From assembly GCA_900549535.1 (NCBI GenBank), contig UROR01000076.1, positions 1-9,316 on the forward strand: 9,316 nt of DNA, given 5' to 3'. Numbering within the stretch: the first letter of the stretch is position 1; the number at the start of each line of letters is the position of its first letter. Below the pieces are notes generated by a model. It was not told where the DNA came from. It made no database searches and was given only the letters and a program-made list of their open reading frames with translations. This stretch comes from an uncultured Collinsella sp. (GTDB taxonomy: Bacteria; Actinomycetota; Coriobacteriia; Coriobacteriales; Coriobacteriaceae). The translations under genes were made by a program, and so were the position numbers. Of the stretch, positions 1 to 5,829 are shown piece after piece.

Positions 1-9
1 CGGATTCGC

Positions 10-51
10 GCCTCAGGACTCAGCGCAACGCGTTGCGCTGAGTCCTGAGGC
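10..51. repeat. Perfect 42-bp palindrome at window edge
   Basis: Bases 10-30 and 31-51 are exact reverse complements with no spacer. The left arm reads CCTCAGGACTCAGCGCAACG from base 11, and the outer G10-C51 pair extends it. As RNA it would fold into a 19-bp stem closed by a CGCG loop. Neither side carries a T-run (TGTTGCAAT on the right; GCGAATCCG on the left, read from the other strand), so it is a poor intrinsic terminator. It could be a bidirectional terminator without a U-tract, a protein-binding palindrome, or a fold-back artefact at a contig end. The sequence alone cannot decide. Confidence 0.85.
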
Positions 52-165
52 TGTTGCAATGAAAATGACAATCAAGGGTCCCAAATTGACTACTCGTGAA
101 AGTCGCGTCTGCGCGCATGGACGGCTCGTGAGCGGGTACATGGCTGTAGTAACATAGCTTCTGTC

Positions 166-181
166 CGCGGGCGCGCCCGCG
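166..181. repeat. 16-bp GC palindrome in the NifU-domain gene leader
   Basis: Bases 166-181 (CGCGGGCGCGCCCGCG) form a perfect palindrome ending 10 bases before the AAAGGAG ribosome binding site at 192-198. No T-run follows. It may be an operator-like site or a short 5'-leader hairpin, but in GC-rich DNA such a sequence is not rare. No convincing -35/-10 pair is visible between 52 and 165: a TTGACT lies at 86-91 without a partner, and a weak TAACAT lies at 150-155. Confidence 0.4.
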
Positions 182-203
182 TAATTGTGAGAAAGGAGCC
201 CCT

Positions 204-482
204 GTGGCTGTTAACGAAGAGCTGCTTAAGAAGGTTCTTGAAGAGATTCGCCCCAACCTGCAGGCCGACGGCGGCGATATGGAGTATGTGGGCGTCGACG
301 ACGAGGGTGTCGTCAAGCTGGAGCTGCAGGGCGCTTGCGCCGGCTGCCCCATGAGCTCGCTGACCCTGTCCATGGGCATCGAGCGCATCCTCAAGGAGCA
401 TGTGCCCGGCGTTACCCGCGTGGAGCAGGTTAATGCCTCCGGTGAGACCGACGACCTGTACGACGAGTACGCGCCGTTCTAA
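204..482 (+). CDS. NifU C-terminal-domain (Nfu-type) Fe-S cluster protein
   Basis: This is a 92-residue stand-alone NifU C-terminal domain, a family of Fe-S scaffold or carrier proteins that hand clusters to apo-enzymes in the cytosol. What shows it: the N-terminal helix (LKKVLEEIRPNLQADGGD, residues 8-25), the beta strands around residues 26-42, and the CxxC motif GACAGCP with Cys45 and Cys48. A helix follows (SLTLSMGIERILKEHVPGV). The whole length fits a single domain, so nothing is missing. The GTG start is chosen because AAAGGAG (192-198) sits 5 bases upstream and the N-terminus matches the domain start. In the family, the CxxC cysteines of two subunits hold a bridging [4Fe-4S] cluster. 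It stands upstream of lgt with a strong hairpin between them, so it is probably its own transcript. No sufBCD genes are in view to show which Fe-S pathway it serves. Confidence 0.9.
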   Translation: MAVNEELLKKVLEEIRPNLQADGGDMEYVGVDDEGVVKLELQGACAGCPMSSLTLSMGIERILKEHVPGVTRVEQVNASGETDDLYDEYAPF

Positions 483-531
483 GATGCGAAAGCTGCGGAC
501 GGCATACTCCGCATAGACGTTACGCCCAAAT

Positions 532-570
532 ATGCGGCTGCGAGCGCAAGGCCCGCGGCCGCATTTGTAT
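532..570 (+). terminator. Strong hairpin terminator between the NifU-domain gene and lgt
   Basis: Bases 532-545 (ATGCGGCTGCGAGC) pair with 551-564 (GCCCGCGGCCGCAT). The 14-position stem has one G-U wobble and one A-C mismatch, closed by a 5-nt loop (GCAAG). The tail is TTTGTATG, a mediocre U-tract. A smaller hairpin, TGCGGA (494-499) with TCCGCA (508-513), lies just upstream. It probably ends the NifU-domain transcript. Some read-through into lgt is possible, because the lgt ribosome binding site begins about 15 bases downstream. Confidence 0.65.
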
Positions 571-591
571 GTAGGGAGTAGGAGGGTCGAC

Positions 592-1413
592 ATGCTCAAC
601 GACTTCTACCATATGCTTGATCCTGTCGCGATCTCGGCGGGCCCCATCACCATCTACTGGTACGGCCTGGCCTACGTGGTCGGCGCTCTGCTCACGGCGG
701 TCGTCATGTACCGCACGCAGCGTCGCTGGGGTTTTAACATCACGATTGACGACCTGACGAGTGTCGTGGTCGGCGTGGTCTTTGGCCTCATTATCGGTGC
801 GCGCCTGTTCTACGTCGTCTTTTACGGTGATGGCTACTACTGGGCGCACCCGCTCGAGATCTTTGCCACCAACGAGGGCGGCATGAGCTTCCATGGCGGT
901 TTGGTGGGCGGCATTATCGGTGGCATCATCGTGTGCCGCATGTATAAGCTCGATGCCTGGACTTTGGCAGACCTTGCCGTCATAGGCGCGCCGCTGGCCT
1001 TGTGTCTGGGCCGTTGTGCCAACTTTGTCAATGGTGAGCTGTGGGGCAAGCCGACCGATCTGCCCTGGGGCGTGATCTTTGGCGGCACCGCGGGCAATAT
1101 GCCGCGTCACCCCTCCCAGCTCTATGAGGCATTTCTTGAGGGCATCGTGCTCTTTTGCATTTTGCAGGTGCTCAGCCGCAAAAAGCCGCTACTGCCCCAA
1201 GGCACGTTTATGGGCGTGTTTGTGATGGGTTACGGCATCGTCCGCTTCCTCATTGAGTTTGTGCGCGTGCCCGATGCCCAGCTGGGCTATCTGCTGGGCG
1301 GCGTCATCACCATGGGTCAGCTACTGAGCCTGCCACTTGTGATTGCAGGCCTGGCGCTCATCATCTTTGCTCGTCGCCGCAACCAACCCCAGCGCATCTA
1401 CCTCGACGCCTAA
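592..1413 (+). CDS. lgt: Prolipoprotein diacylglyceryl transferase (Lgt)
   Basis: Lgt is an inner-membrane enzyme that moves diacylglycerol from phosphatidylglycerol to the lipobox cysteine of prolipoproteins, the first step of lipoprotein maturation. The 273-residue product is of normal family length and has about seven hydrophobic segments. The Lgt signature GRCANFVNGELWG is at residues 140-152, with Arg141, Asn144 and Glu149 as the conserved polar residues. SFHGGLVGG carries the conserved His101. The segments RHPSQLYEA (172-180) and YGIVRFLIEF (214-223, Tyr214 and Arg218) match the remaining conserved Lgt regions. The start is ATG 592, with GGAGGG at 581-586 five bases upstream. An in-frame ATG at 532 would lie within the terminator hairpin and add 20 residues that do not look like Lgt, so it is rejected. 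The TAA stop is the first part of a hairpin repeat (1412-1448), the only terminator-like structure behind the gene. Confidence 0.97.
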   Translation: MLNDFYHMLDPVAISAGPITIYWYGLAYVVGALLTAVVMYRTQRRWGFNITIDDLTSVVVGVVFGLIIGARLFYVVFYGDGYYWAHPLEIFATNEGGMSFHGGLVGGIIGGIIVCRMYKLDAWTLADLAVIGAPLALCLGRCANFVNGELWGKPTDLPWGVIFGGTAGNMPRHPSQLYEAFLEGIVLFCILQVLSRKKPLLPQGTFMGVFVMGYGIVRFLIEFVRVPDAQLGYLLGGVITMGQLLSLPLVIAGLALIIFARRRNQPQRIYLDA

Positions 1414-1448
1414 CCACCACAAAGGGGACAGGCACCTTTGTGGTGGTT
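1412..1448 (+). repeat. Hairpin repeat element 1 (GGGACAGG family), possible lgt terminator
   Basis: AACCACCACAAAGG (1412-1425) and CCTTTGTGGTGGTT (1435-1448) are exact reverse complements, giving a 14-bp stem with a 9-nt loop (GGACAGGCA). The stem starts at the second base of the lgt TAA stop. Only TTG follows, so as an intrinsic terminator it is weak. The AAAGGGGACAGG core is shared in modified form with the elements at 1473-1530 (opposite strand) and 6344-6398, while the arm sequence differs. Equal pairing with different arms suggests the structure is maintained. It resembles REP/RAYT-type palindromes from memory, but no transposase is present here. Confidence 0.75.
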
Positions 1449-1472
1449 TGCTGGGCAACGATGACAGAACAA

Positions 1473-1530
1473 TAACGTTTCCCCAGATAAAACCTGCCAA
1501 AATAAACCTGTCCCTTTTTGGCAGGTTTCT
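1473..1530 (-). repeat. Hairpin repeat element 2, inverted copy of the element at 6344-6398
   Basis: AAACCTGCCAAAA (1490-1502) pairs perfectly with TTTTGGCAGGTTT (1516-1528) around a 13-nt loop containing CCTGTCCC. Read on the minus strand, the core is AAAAAGGGACAGG, as in the two other elements. Bases 1473-1527 match the reverse complement of 6344-6398 without gaps at 51 of 55 positions. The differences are at 1481, 1483, 1503 and 1522. The match includes a 17-base flank (TAACGTTT...CAGATAA) outside the stem, so this is a repeated unit, not two chance hairpins. It ends right before the AGAAAGG ribosome binding site of the next gene and may therefore sit in its 5' leader. Confidence 0.8.
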
Positions 1531-1548
1531 AGAAAGGCTCTTTGGACT

Positions 1549-3732
1549 GTGAAGGATTCCGATCTCTCCACAACGGCTGCGCGCGACGCTGCCCGCATCG
1601 TCTGGTTTAAGCGCTACCCCGCCAAGCAGACGCTCATCGCATTTTTGCTCGCGCTGTTGGCGACCACGGCGTTTTCCATCGATCCCGCCCCGGTGTCGAG
1701 CAACGCAGTCTTGGCGATTGACCCCAAAGCCTCGGGCATGCTGTACGTGTGCTACGAGGTGCTCCTCTCGTTTGCCGGCCATACCGACGCGGTCATGCTG
1801 CTTGCACTTGCCTGCCTGCTCACCTTGCCGTTTCGCTACGTGTTCTTTGGCCGTGGCGACACCTGGCGTCCATCGATCATTCTGCCGTCGCTGTTCTTCG
1901 CCATCTGCATGGTGTTCGGCCGCAGCTACGATCTCACCGACTCGGCCGAGATTGTCCTTGGCGACAAAGCCCGCATCATCTGCGCCTGGATTGGCGGCGC
2001 GGGCTGGATGCTCTTGGCGGTCGTTGCCTTCTACCTTGCCTTTGAGTGTCTAGATTGGCTGAGCTCTCGGCGCATTCCGTTTTCCGAGGCGCACTTTGGC
2101 CGCGTATGGCGTGTGACTCACGCCGTGCTCTCGGTCCATCCCTTTGCCGGGCCCTTCCTGGTGCTTATGATCGCCTGGGCGCCCACGCTCATCGCTTCGC
2201 TGCCTGGCCTTTTTATGGGAGATACGGGCGCGCAGATTCGCCAGTGGTTCAACTATCCCAACGGCACGAGCGACTATCTGCGCCTACTCAACCCCAACGT
2301 GCTGCTCAACGGGCATCATCCCGTAGTGCACACGGCCATTATCGGCTCGTGCGTTCAGCTGGGGCTTTCGCTGTTCAACAGCGCTAACGCGGGTCTTGCC
2401 ATCTATACCTGCGCTCAATTTGTCATCACGGCTGCCTGCATGGCCTATTCCATTTCGTCGCTGCGCAAACTGGGCGTGAGCCTGCCGGTTCGCGGTGCGA
2501 TCCTGCTGTTCTTTGCGTTTATGCCGATGTTCTCTAACTACGCGGTGTTGCTCACCAAAGACGTGCTCTTTGCCGACGCGTTCTTGGTGCTGCTGGAACA
2601 GACCGTCAAGCTCGTGGCATGTGGCCTGCCCCGTCGTGATGCCAATGCCGAGCGAGCGGGCGAGAAAGCCCCCGTGCTCTTTGCGCGCCACGACTGGCTG
2701 CTGCTCGCTCTGGGCGCCATGGGTTCCACGTTCCTGCGCAACGGCGGCCTGGTGTTTCCCCTGGCGGCATGCGTAATCGCGGCGGCGTTTTGCGTATGGG
2801 ACGCGCATGTGGCTCGTCGTGCAGCCAAGCAGACTGGTGCTGCGCCTTCGGGCGCCATCCCGCGTTTCCGCTGGGTTGGCGTTCTCGCGGTGCTCGCGCT
2901 CTGCCTTGCCTCTAATATGTACTTCACCAAGGTGTTTATGCCGGCGCACGACATTACGCCTGGTTCCAAGCGCGAAATCCTCTCGATTCCGTTCCAGCAG
3001 ACGGCTCGTTTCGTCCAAAAGCACGACGGCCTCAACTCGGGCGTCAACCCCAAGGTCAAGGACGACGGTACGATTGAAGAGGCGCCCTGCGACGGTTCGG
3101 TGACCGACGAAGAGCGTGCCGTGATCGACCGTGTGCTCAAGTACGAGAACCTGGGCCGCCGCTACAACCCCGACAAGTCCGATGCCGTCAAAAATTGCTT
3201 TAACGAGTACGCCTCGCAGGAGGACATCGATGCCTATTTTGAGGTATGGGCTCAGATGTTTAAGAAGGATCCCGAGTGCTATATTTCGGCGCTTATCAAT
3301 AACTACTATGGTTATTTTTATCCGAGCGCGCGCGATGCCTGGGTTTACAGCACGGCGCGTAGTGCCGAGATCATGGCGCGTCCCGACAACCTCAAGTACT
3401 TCGACTTCCATCCGGTTGACAGCAACGTGGTGCGCTGGTGTGACCACCTGATCAATCTGTACCGTGTGGCGGTGCAGCGTGTTCCCTTTATCTCGCTCAC
3501 CATGAGCTCGGCCACCTATGTGTGGATCATGATCGCCGTGGTGGTCTACCTGCTGCGTCGTCATTCATGGCGTGCACTGGCGATCTGGGTGCCGCTGTTG
3601 GGCGTGCTCGCCGTGTGCCTGATTGGTCCGTGCAACGGCTCGACCTACATGCGCTACCTGTATCCGGTCATCGCCTGCATGCCCTTCGCCATCGGCGCCA
3701 CCGTCACCCGCAGCGACTTCCTCTGGTCCTAA
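1549..3732 (+). CDS. DUF6020-like polytopic membrane protein
   Basis: The 727-residue protein has many hydrophobic segments: roughly residues 27-45, 80-100, 108-124, 143-166, 200-220, 283-303, 313-335, 340-357, 382-416 and 440-458. A hydrophilic loop of about 180 residues (465-645) follows, then three more segments (650-669, 677-693, 702-719). From memory it fits the DUF6020 family of uncharacterised membrane proteins. Landmarks are GDTGAQI (Asp225), the HHPVVHT motif (His256-His257), LLTKDVLF (Lys337-Asp338) and FLRNGG (Arg397-Asn398). An acidic residue in an early loop plus many membrane spans recalls GT-C glycosyltransferases, but this is a guess and no sugar substrate can be named. The GTG start fits AGAAAGG at 1531-1537, eleven bases upstream, which is rather far. 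No partner gene is adjacent; the leader overlaps repeat element 2. Gene identity is sure, family likely, function unknown. Confidence 0.85.
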   Translation: MKDSDLSTTAARDAARIVWFKRYPAKQTLIAFLLALLATTAFSIDPAPVSSNAVLAIDPKASGMLYVCYEVLLSFAGHTDAVMLLALACLLTLPFRYVFFGRGDTWRPSIILPSLFFAICMVFGRSYDLTDSAEIVLGDKARIICAWIGGAGWMLLAVVAFYLAFECLDWLSSRRIPFSEAHFGRVWRVTHAVLSVHPFAGPFLVLMIAWAPTLIASLPGLFMGDTGAQIRQWFNYPNGTSDYLRLLNPNVLLNGHHPVVHTAIIGSCVQLGLSLFNSANAGLAIYTCAQFVITAACMAYSISSLRKLGVSLPVRGAILLFFAFMPMFSNYAVLLTKDVLFADAFLVLLEQTVKLVACGLPRRDANAERAGEKAPVLFARHDWLLLALGAMGSTFLRNGGLVFPLAACVIAAAFCVWDAHVARRAAKQTGAAPSGAIPRFRWVGVLAVLALCLASNMYFTKVFMPAHDITPGSKREILSIPFQQTARFVQKHDGLNSGVNPKVKDDGTIEEAPCDGSVTDEERAVIDRVLKYENLGRRYNPDKSDAVKNCFNEYASQEDIDAYFEVWAQMFKKDPECYISALINNYYGYFYPSARDAWVYSTARSAEIMARPDNLKYFDFHPVDSNVVRWCDHLINLYRVAVQRVPFISLTMSSATYVWIMIAVVVYLLRRHSWRALAIWVPLLGVLAVCLIGPCNGSTYMRYLYPVIACMPFAIGATVTRSDFLWS

Positions 3733-3733
3733 C

Positions 3734-3766
3734 TTGGTGCATTGATGTCAGGTTTCTTTGCACCAA
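3734..3766 (+). repeat. Hairpin at the stop of the DUF6020-like gene, possible diverged repeat copy
   Basis: TTGGTGCA (3734-3741) pairs exactly with TGCACCAA (3759-3766) around a 17-nt loop. There is no T-run, so it is not a standard terminator. It begins right after the TAAC of the gene's stop. Its loop reads CAGGTTTCTTT, close to CAGGTTTGTTT in the element at 6344. It may be a diverged fourth member of the hairpin family. The rest of the gap up to the yebC start holds AT-rich patches (TATATCATAA at 3821-3830, TTATATT at 3841-3847) that could be part of a yebC promoter, but no convincing -35 is seen. Confidence 0.45.
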
Positions 3767-3896
3767 AGGGGCCATCATCACGACGCCTTCATTTTGGGGT
3801 TTATCTCGCAGGCCAGTAGGTATATCATAACGACGTTTGTTTATATTGCCCGAGCATCTGCGCTGGGCTTTAGGTCGAAACCGATAGGAGACACGT

Positions 3897-4703
3897 ATGT
3901 CCGGACACTCTAAGTGGGCCACAACCAAGCATCGTAAGGGCGCGCAGGACGCCAAGCGTTCCGCCCTCTTCTCCAAGCTCAGCCGCAACATCACCGTTGC
4001 TGCCCGTCTCGGCGGTGACCCGCTGCCCGAGAACAACGCCAGCCTCGCCGCTGCCGTTGCCAAGGCCAAGGCTCAGTCCATGCCTAAGGACAAGATCAAG
4101 TCCGCTATCGACAAGGCTTTTGGTTCGGGTGCTGACGCCGCCGTCTACGAGAACATCGTGTACGAGGGCTACGGTCCCGCCGGTGTCGCCGTCTACGTCG
4201 ACTGCCTGACCGACAACCGCAACCGTACCGCCGCCGATGTCCGTTCCGCCTTCTCCCACGCTGGTGGCAACCTGGGCACCTCTGGCTCCGTCGCCTTCCA
4301 GTTTGAGCGCAAGGGCCAGATCGTCGTCGCCAAGGAGATCCTGGACGAGAACGCCAAGAAGGAGACCATGATCGCCAACGGTGCTGCCGGTGACGAGGAT
4401 GAGTTCATGATGGCCATCGCCGAGGCCGGTGGCGAGGACTACGAGGATGCCGGCGAGGAGTGGATCGTCTGGACTACTGCCAACGAGGTCATGGCTGTCT
4501 CCAAGGCGCTCGAGGAGCAGGGCGTCCAGGTCAAGGGCTCCGAGACCACCATGGTCCCGACCACCCCGACCGAGGTCTCCGGCGCCGACGCCAAGAAGGT
4601 TCAGCGCCTCATCGACCGTCTTGAGGAGCTCGACGACGTCCAGGATGTTTACAGCACCATGGACATGACCGACGAGGTCATCGCTGCCCTCGAGGAGGAG
4701 TAG
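3897..4703 (+). CDS. yebC: YebC/PmpR (TACO1) family regulatory protein
   Basis: The 268-residue cytosolic protein is of the YebC/TACO1 family, described as DNA-binding regulators in some bacteria and as factors easing ribosome stalling in others. Diagnostic parts are the N-terminus MSGHSKWATTKHRKG, the lysine/arginine-rich first domain (1-75) and YENIVYEGYGPAGVAVYVDC (84-103). DNRNRT and HAGGNLGTSGSVAFQF (121-136) follow, then a C-terminal domain ending VQDVYSTMD. The start ATG 3897 has AGGAG at 3886-3890, six bases upstream. It is about 20 residues longer than the usual 240-250. The extra part seems to be around residues 150-168 (alanine/asparagine-rich, then acidic GDEDEF). Codons are strongly biased to C-ending forms compared with the gene before it, suggesting high expression. 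The common neighbour ruvC is absent. A strong terminator follows, so it is probably a single-gene transcript. Confidence 0.96.
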   Translation: MSGHSKWATTKHRKGAQDAKRSALFSKLSRNITVAARLGGDPLPENNASLAAAVAKAKAQSMPKDKIKSAIDKAFGSGADAAVYENIVYEGYGPAGVAVYVDCLTDNRNRTAADVRSAFSHAGGNLGTSGSVAFQFERKGQIVVAKEILDENAKKETMIANGAAGDEDEFMMAIAEAGGEDYEDAGEEWIVWTTANEVMAVSKALEEQGVQVKGSETTMVPTTPTEVSGADAKKVQRLIDRLEELDDVQDVYSTMDMTDEVIAALEEE

Positions 4704-4708
4704 CGCTC

Positions 4709-4726
4709 GCACGGGTTAAGCCGTGC
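4709..4726 (+). other. Short hairpin just after yebC
   Basis: GCACGG (4709-4714) pairs with CCGTGC (4721-4726) around GTTAAG. It begins 6 bases after the yebC stop. The tail ATATCTGG is not a U-tract. GCTCGC (4705-4710) could alternatively pair with GCGAGC (4745-4750). It may be a 3'-end stabilising structure ahead of the true terminator at 4773-4814. Confidence 0.4.
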
Positions 4727-4772
4727 ATATCTGGGCATAATGAAGCGAGCATGCAAGCCTCGTGGAATAGAT

Positions 4773-4814
4773 GAGCCGGATCCGCGTGCGTAGAGCACCG
4801 GACCCGGCTCTTTT
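4773..4814 (+). terminator. Intrinsic terminator of yebC
   Basis: GAGCCGG (4773-4779) pairs with CCGGCTC (4804-4810). After one A-C mismatch, TCCG (4781-4784) pairs with CGGA (4799-4802), and GTGC (4786-4789) with GCAC (4795-4798) around GTAGA. TTTT follows at 4811-4814. The long GC stem plus T-run is a classic Rho-independent terminator. The last T is also the first base of a perfect TATAAT. Confidence 0.85.
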
Positions 4815-4819
4815 ATAAT
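4814..4819 (+). promoter_or_regulatory. Candidate -10 box of the envelope-stress operon
   Basis: TATAAT at 4814-4819 is a perfect sigma-70-type -10 hexamer, 50 bases before the GTG of the amaP-like gene and overlapping the yebC terminator tail. The place for a -35 (about 4790-4797) lies in the terminator loop and 3' arm (TAGAGC) and does not match TTGACA. If this is the promoter, it would need an activator or another sigma factor, or tolerate a poor -35. No other promoter candidate is visible for the operon. Confidence 0.45.
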
Positions 4820-4869
4820 GATGCGAACCGTTTTGCATTTCGAGAGCCGAGATTTGAAGGGAGCGCCAC

Positions 4870-5415
4870 GTGCGCGTACTCAAACGAGCCCTAGCGATTG
4901 TGTATCTTGCCGCCGCCATCGTGGCGCTGGGTACGCTTGTCTGCCAGTTTTGGGGGCCGTATACGTATCGCTTTATGCTGCTGATGCGCGACCCCATGCC
5001 GCGCATTGTCGTGACGGCATGCGGCGGAGTTGTGGCGATCGGCGTGCTGGTAAGCTTCTTCCGCCTGATGTTTGCTCGTCGCGAGCCGTCCTGTGTGCAT
5101 CCGGCGGGGGAGCGCAATATCGAGGTCACCCTTGCGGCGCTTTCTTCGTGTGCTAGGGCTGCTGCCGAGCGCGACGACCGCGTGATGGTCGAGCATGTCG
5201 AGGCCCGCGTCCAAGGCTCCGACGATTCGCACGTCCGATTTAAGGTCGAGGCTATCGCGCTTGACGATAAGGACGTGGCATCTCTGGCTACCGCGATGCA
5301 GCAGCGCATCGAGGAAGCTTGCGACACCATGCTCGGCACGCCGGGTACGACCACGCGCGTCCGTTTTTTGCCGTCCAAGACTACCGTCCAGACCGTGGAG
5401 GTTTCCGGTGAGTGA
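4870..5415 (+). CDS. amaP: AmaP-like membrane anchor for Asp23
   Basis: The 181-residue protein has two N-terminal membrane helices (about residues 6-29 and 44-68) and a cytosolic domain (75-175) with alternating strands and helices. This is the layout of AmaP, which in Staphylococcus tethers the alkaline shock protein Asp23 to the membrane. The cytosolic part (RNIEVTLAALSSCARAAAERD, the variable strand region, then ATAMQQRIEEACDTMLGTPG and RVRFLP) resembles an Asp23-type fold; this is my inference. The GTG start at 4870 has AAGGGAG about 7 bases upstream. The gene overlaps the next one by 8 bases, and the third gene is asp23 itself, which strongly supports the call. Sequence identity to characterised AmaP is probably low. 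Transcription probably starts near TATAAT 4814-4819, or by read-through of the yebC terminator. Confidence 0.78.
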   Translation: MRVLKRALAIVYLAAAIVALGTLVCQFWGPYTYRFMLLMRDPMPRIVVTACGGVVAIGVLVSFFRLMFARREPSCVHPAGERNIEVTLAALSSCARAAAERDDRVMVEHVEARVQGSDDSHVRFKVEAIALDDKDVASLATAMQQRIEEACDTMLGTPGTTTRVRFLPSKTTVQTVEVSGE

Positions 5416-5785
5416 TACCAATCAAGATAAGACCGCTCGTACGCCGCGCCTGACGATTGACCAGAGCGCCACGCCGGCGAGCGAACCTGTTGATTCCAAA
5501 GCAGAGGCAACCGAGTTACAAGACGCGGCAGCCGCGGATTTTGACGAGGCTATGGGTCTCATCAAGGGTACGGGCGCTGCCATCTGGAGCTATGCTGTGC
5601 GTCATCCCAACACCACGCTCGGCGCCGTCGCTGGCTTTATCCTCGCCGTGTTGGTTCTCACGTTGGGCCTGTGGGACACGCTCGTCATTGCATTCTTCGT
5701 GCTGATCGGCGCTGTGATCGGCCAGATTCGCGACGGCGAGAACGGGATCGTCAACTTCTTCGGCCGTCTGTTTAGTGGCCGCTAA
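5408..5785 (+). CDS. DUF2273 small membrane protein with acidic N-terminal extension
   Basis: The 125-residue product ends in a DUF2273 domain (residues 60-125). The domain has RHPNTTLGAVAGFILAV, a first membrane helix (71-88), a short turn at GLWD and a second helix (91-106). GQIRDGENGIVNFFGRLF follows. DUF2273 proteins occur between amaP and asp23 in many Gram-positive bacteria and are thought to sit in the same envelope-stress complex; their exact role is not known. The first 55 residues are hydrophilic, low-complexity and acidic, and are not part of the usual 60-70 residue family. The GTG start at 5408 overlaps the amaP-like gene by 8 bases and has GGAGG at 5397-5401, six bases upstream, so the two are probably translationally coupled. 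A start at Met49 would give the usual length but lacks a properly spaced ribosome binding site. Confidence 0.85.
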   Translation: MSDTNQDKTARTPRLTIDQSATPASEPVDSKAEATELQDAAAADFDEAMGLIKGTGAAIWSYAVRHPNTTLGAVAGFILAVLVLTLGLWDTLVIAFFVLIGAVIGQIRDGENGIVNFFGRLFSGR

Positions 5786-5829
5786 TATGTATTCGACTGT
5801 CGCATCCGCGGCAGGCATAAGGAGGAACC

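Noticed and set aside
59..157. Small + strand reading frame of 32 codons starting ATG at 59, with GAGG at 47-50 in front
   Set aside because: Its would-be ribosome binding site is part of the 42-bp palindrome, and the product (MKMTIKGPKLTTRES...) resembles nothing I know. It is more likely chance in the leader region.
532..591. Longer lgt start at ATG 532
   Set aside because: The added 20 codons are the terminator hairpin itself, while ATG 592 has an excellent ribosome binding site and the normal Lgt N-terminus.
1412..1530. CRISPR-like or phage attachment interpretation of the paired hairpins
   Set aside because: There is no regular spacer-repeat pattern, no cas gene, and no integrase or tRNA nearby. 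A dispersed hairpin element explains it better.
2284..3564. Long 426-codon open frame on the minus strand opposite the DUF6020-like gene
   Set aside because: It is rich in His, Arg and Gln, has no recognisable domain, and lies antisense within a clear membrane-protein gene with normal codon use. It is a shadow of GC-rich coding DNA.
5195..5407. Upstream extension of the DUF2273 frame by 71 codons
   Set aside because: The extension overlaps the amaP-like gene and reads as Arg/Ser/Pro-rich out-of-frame sequence. GTG 5408 with GGAGG is the sound start.
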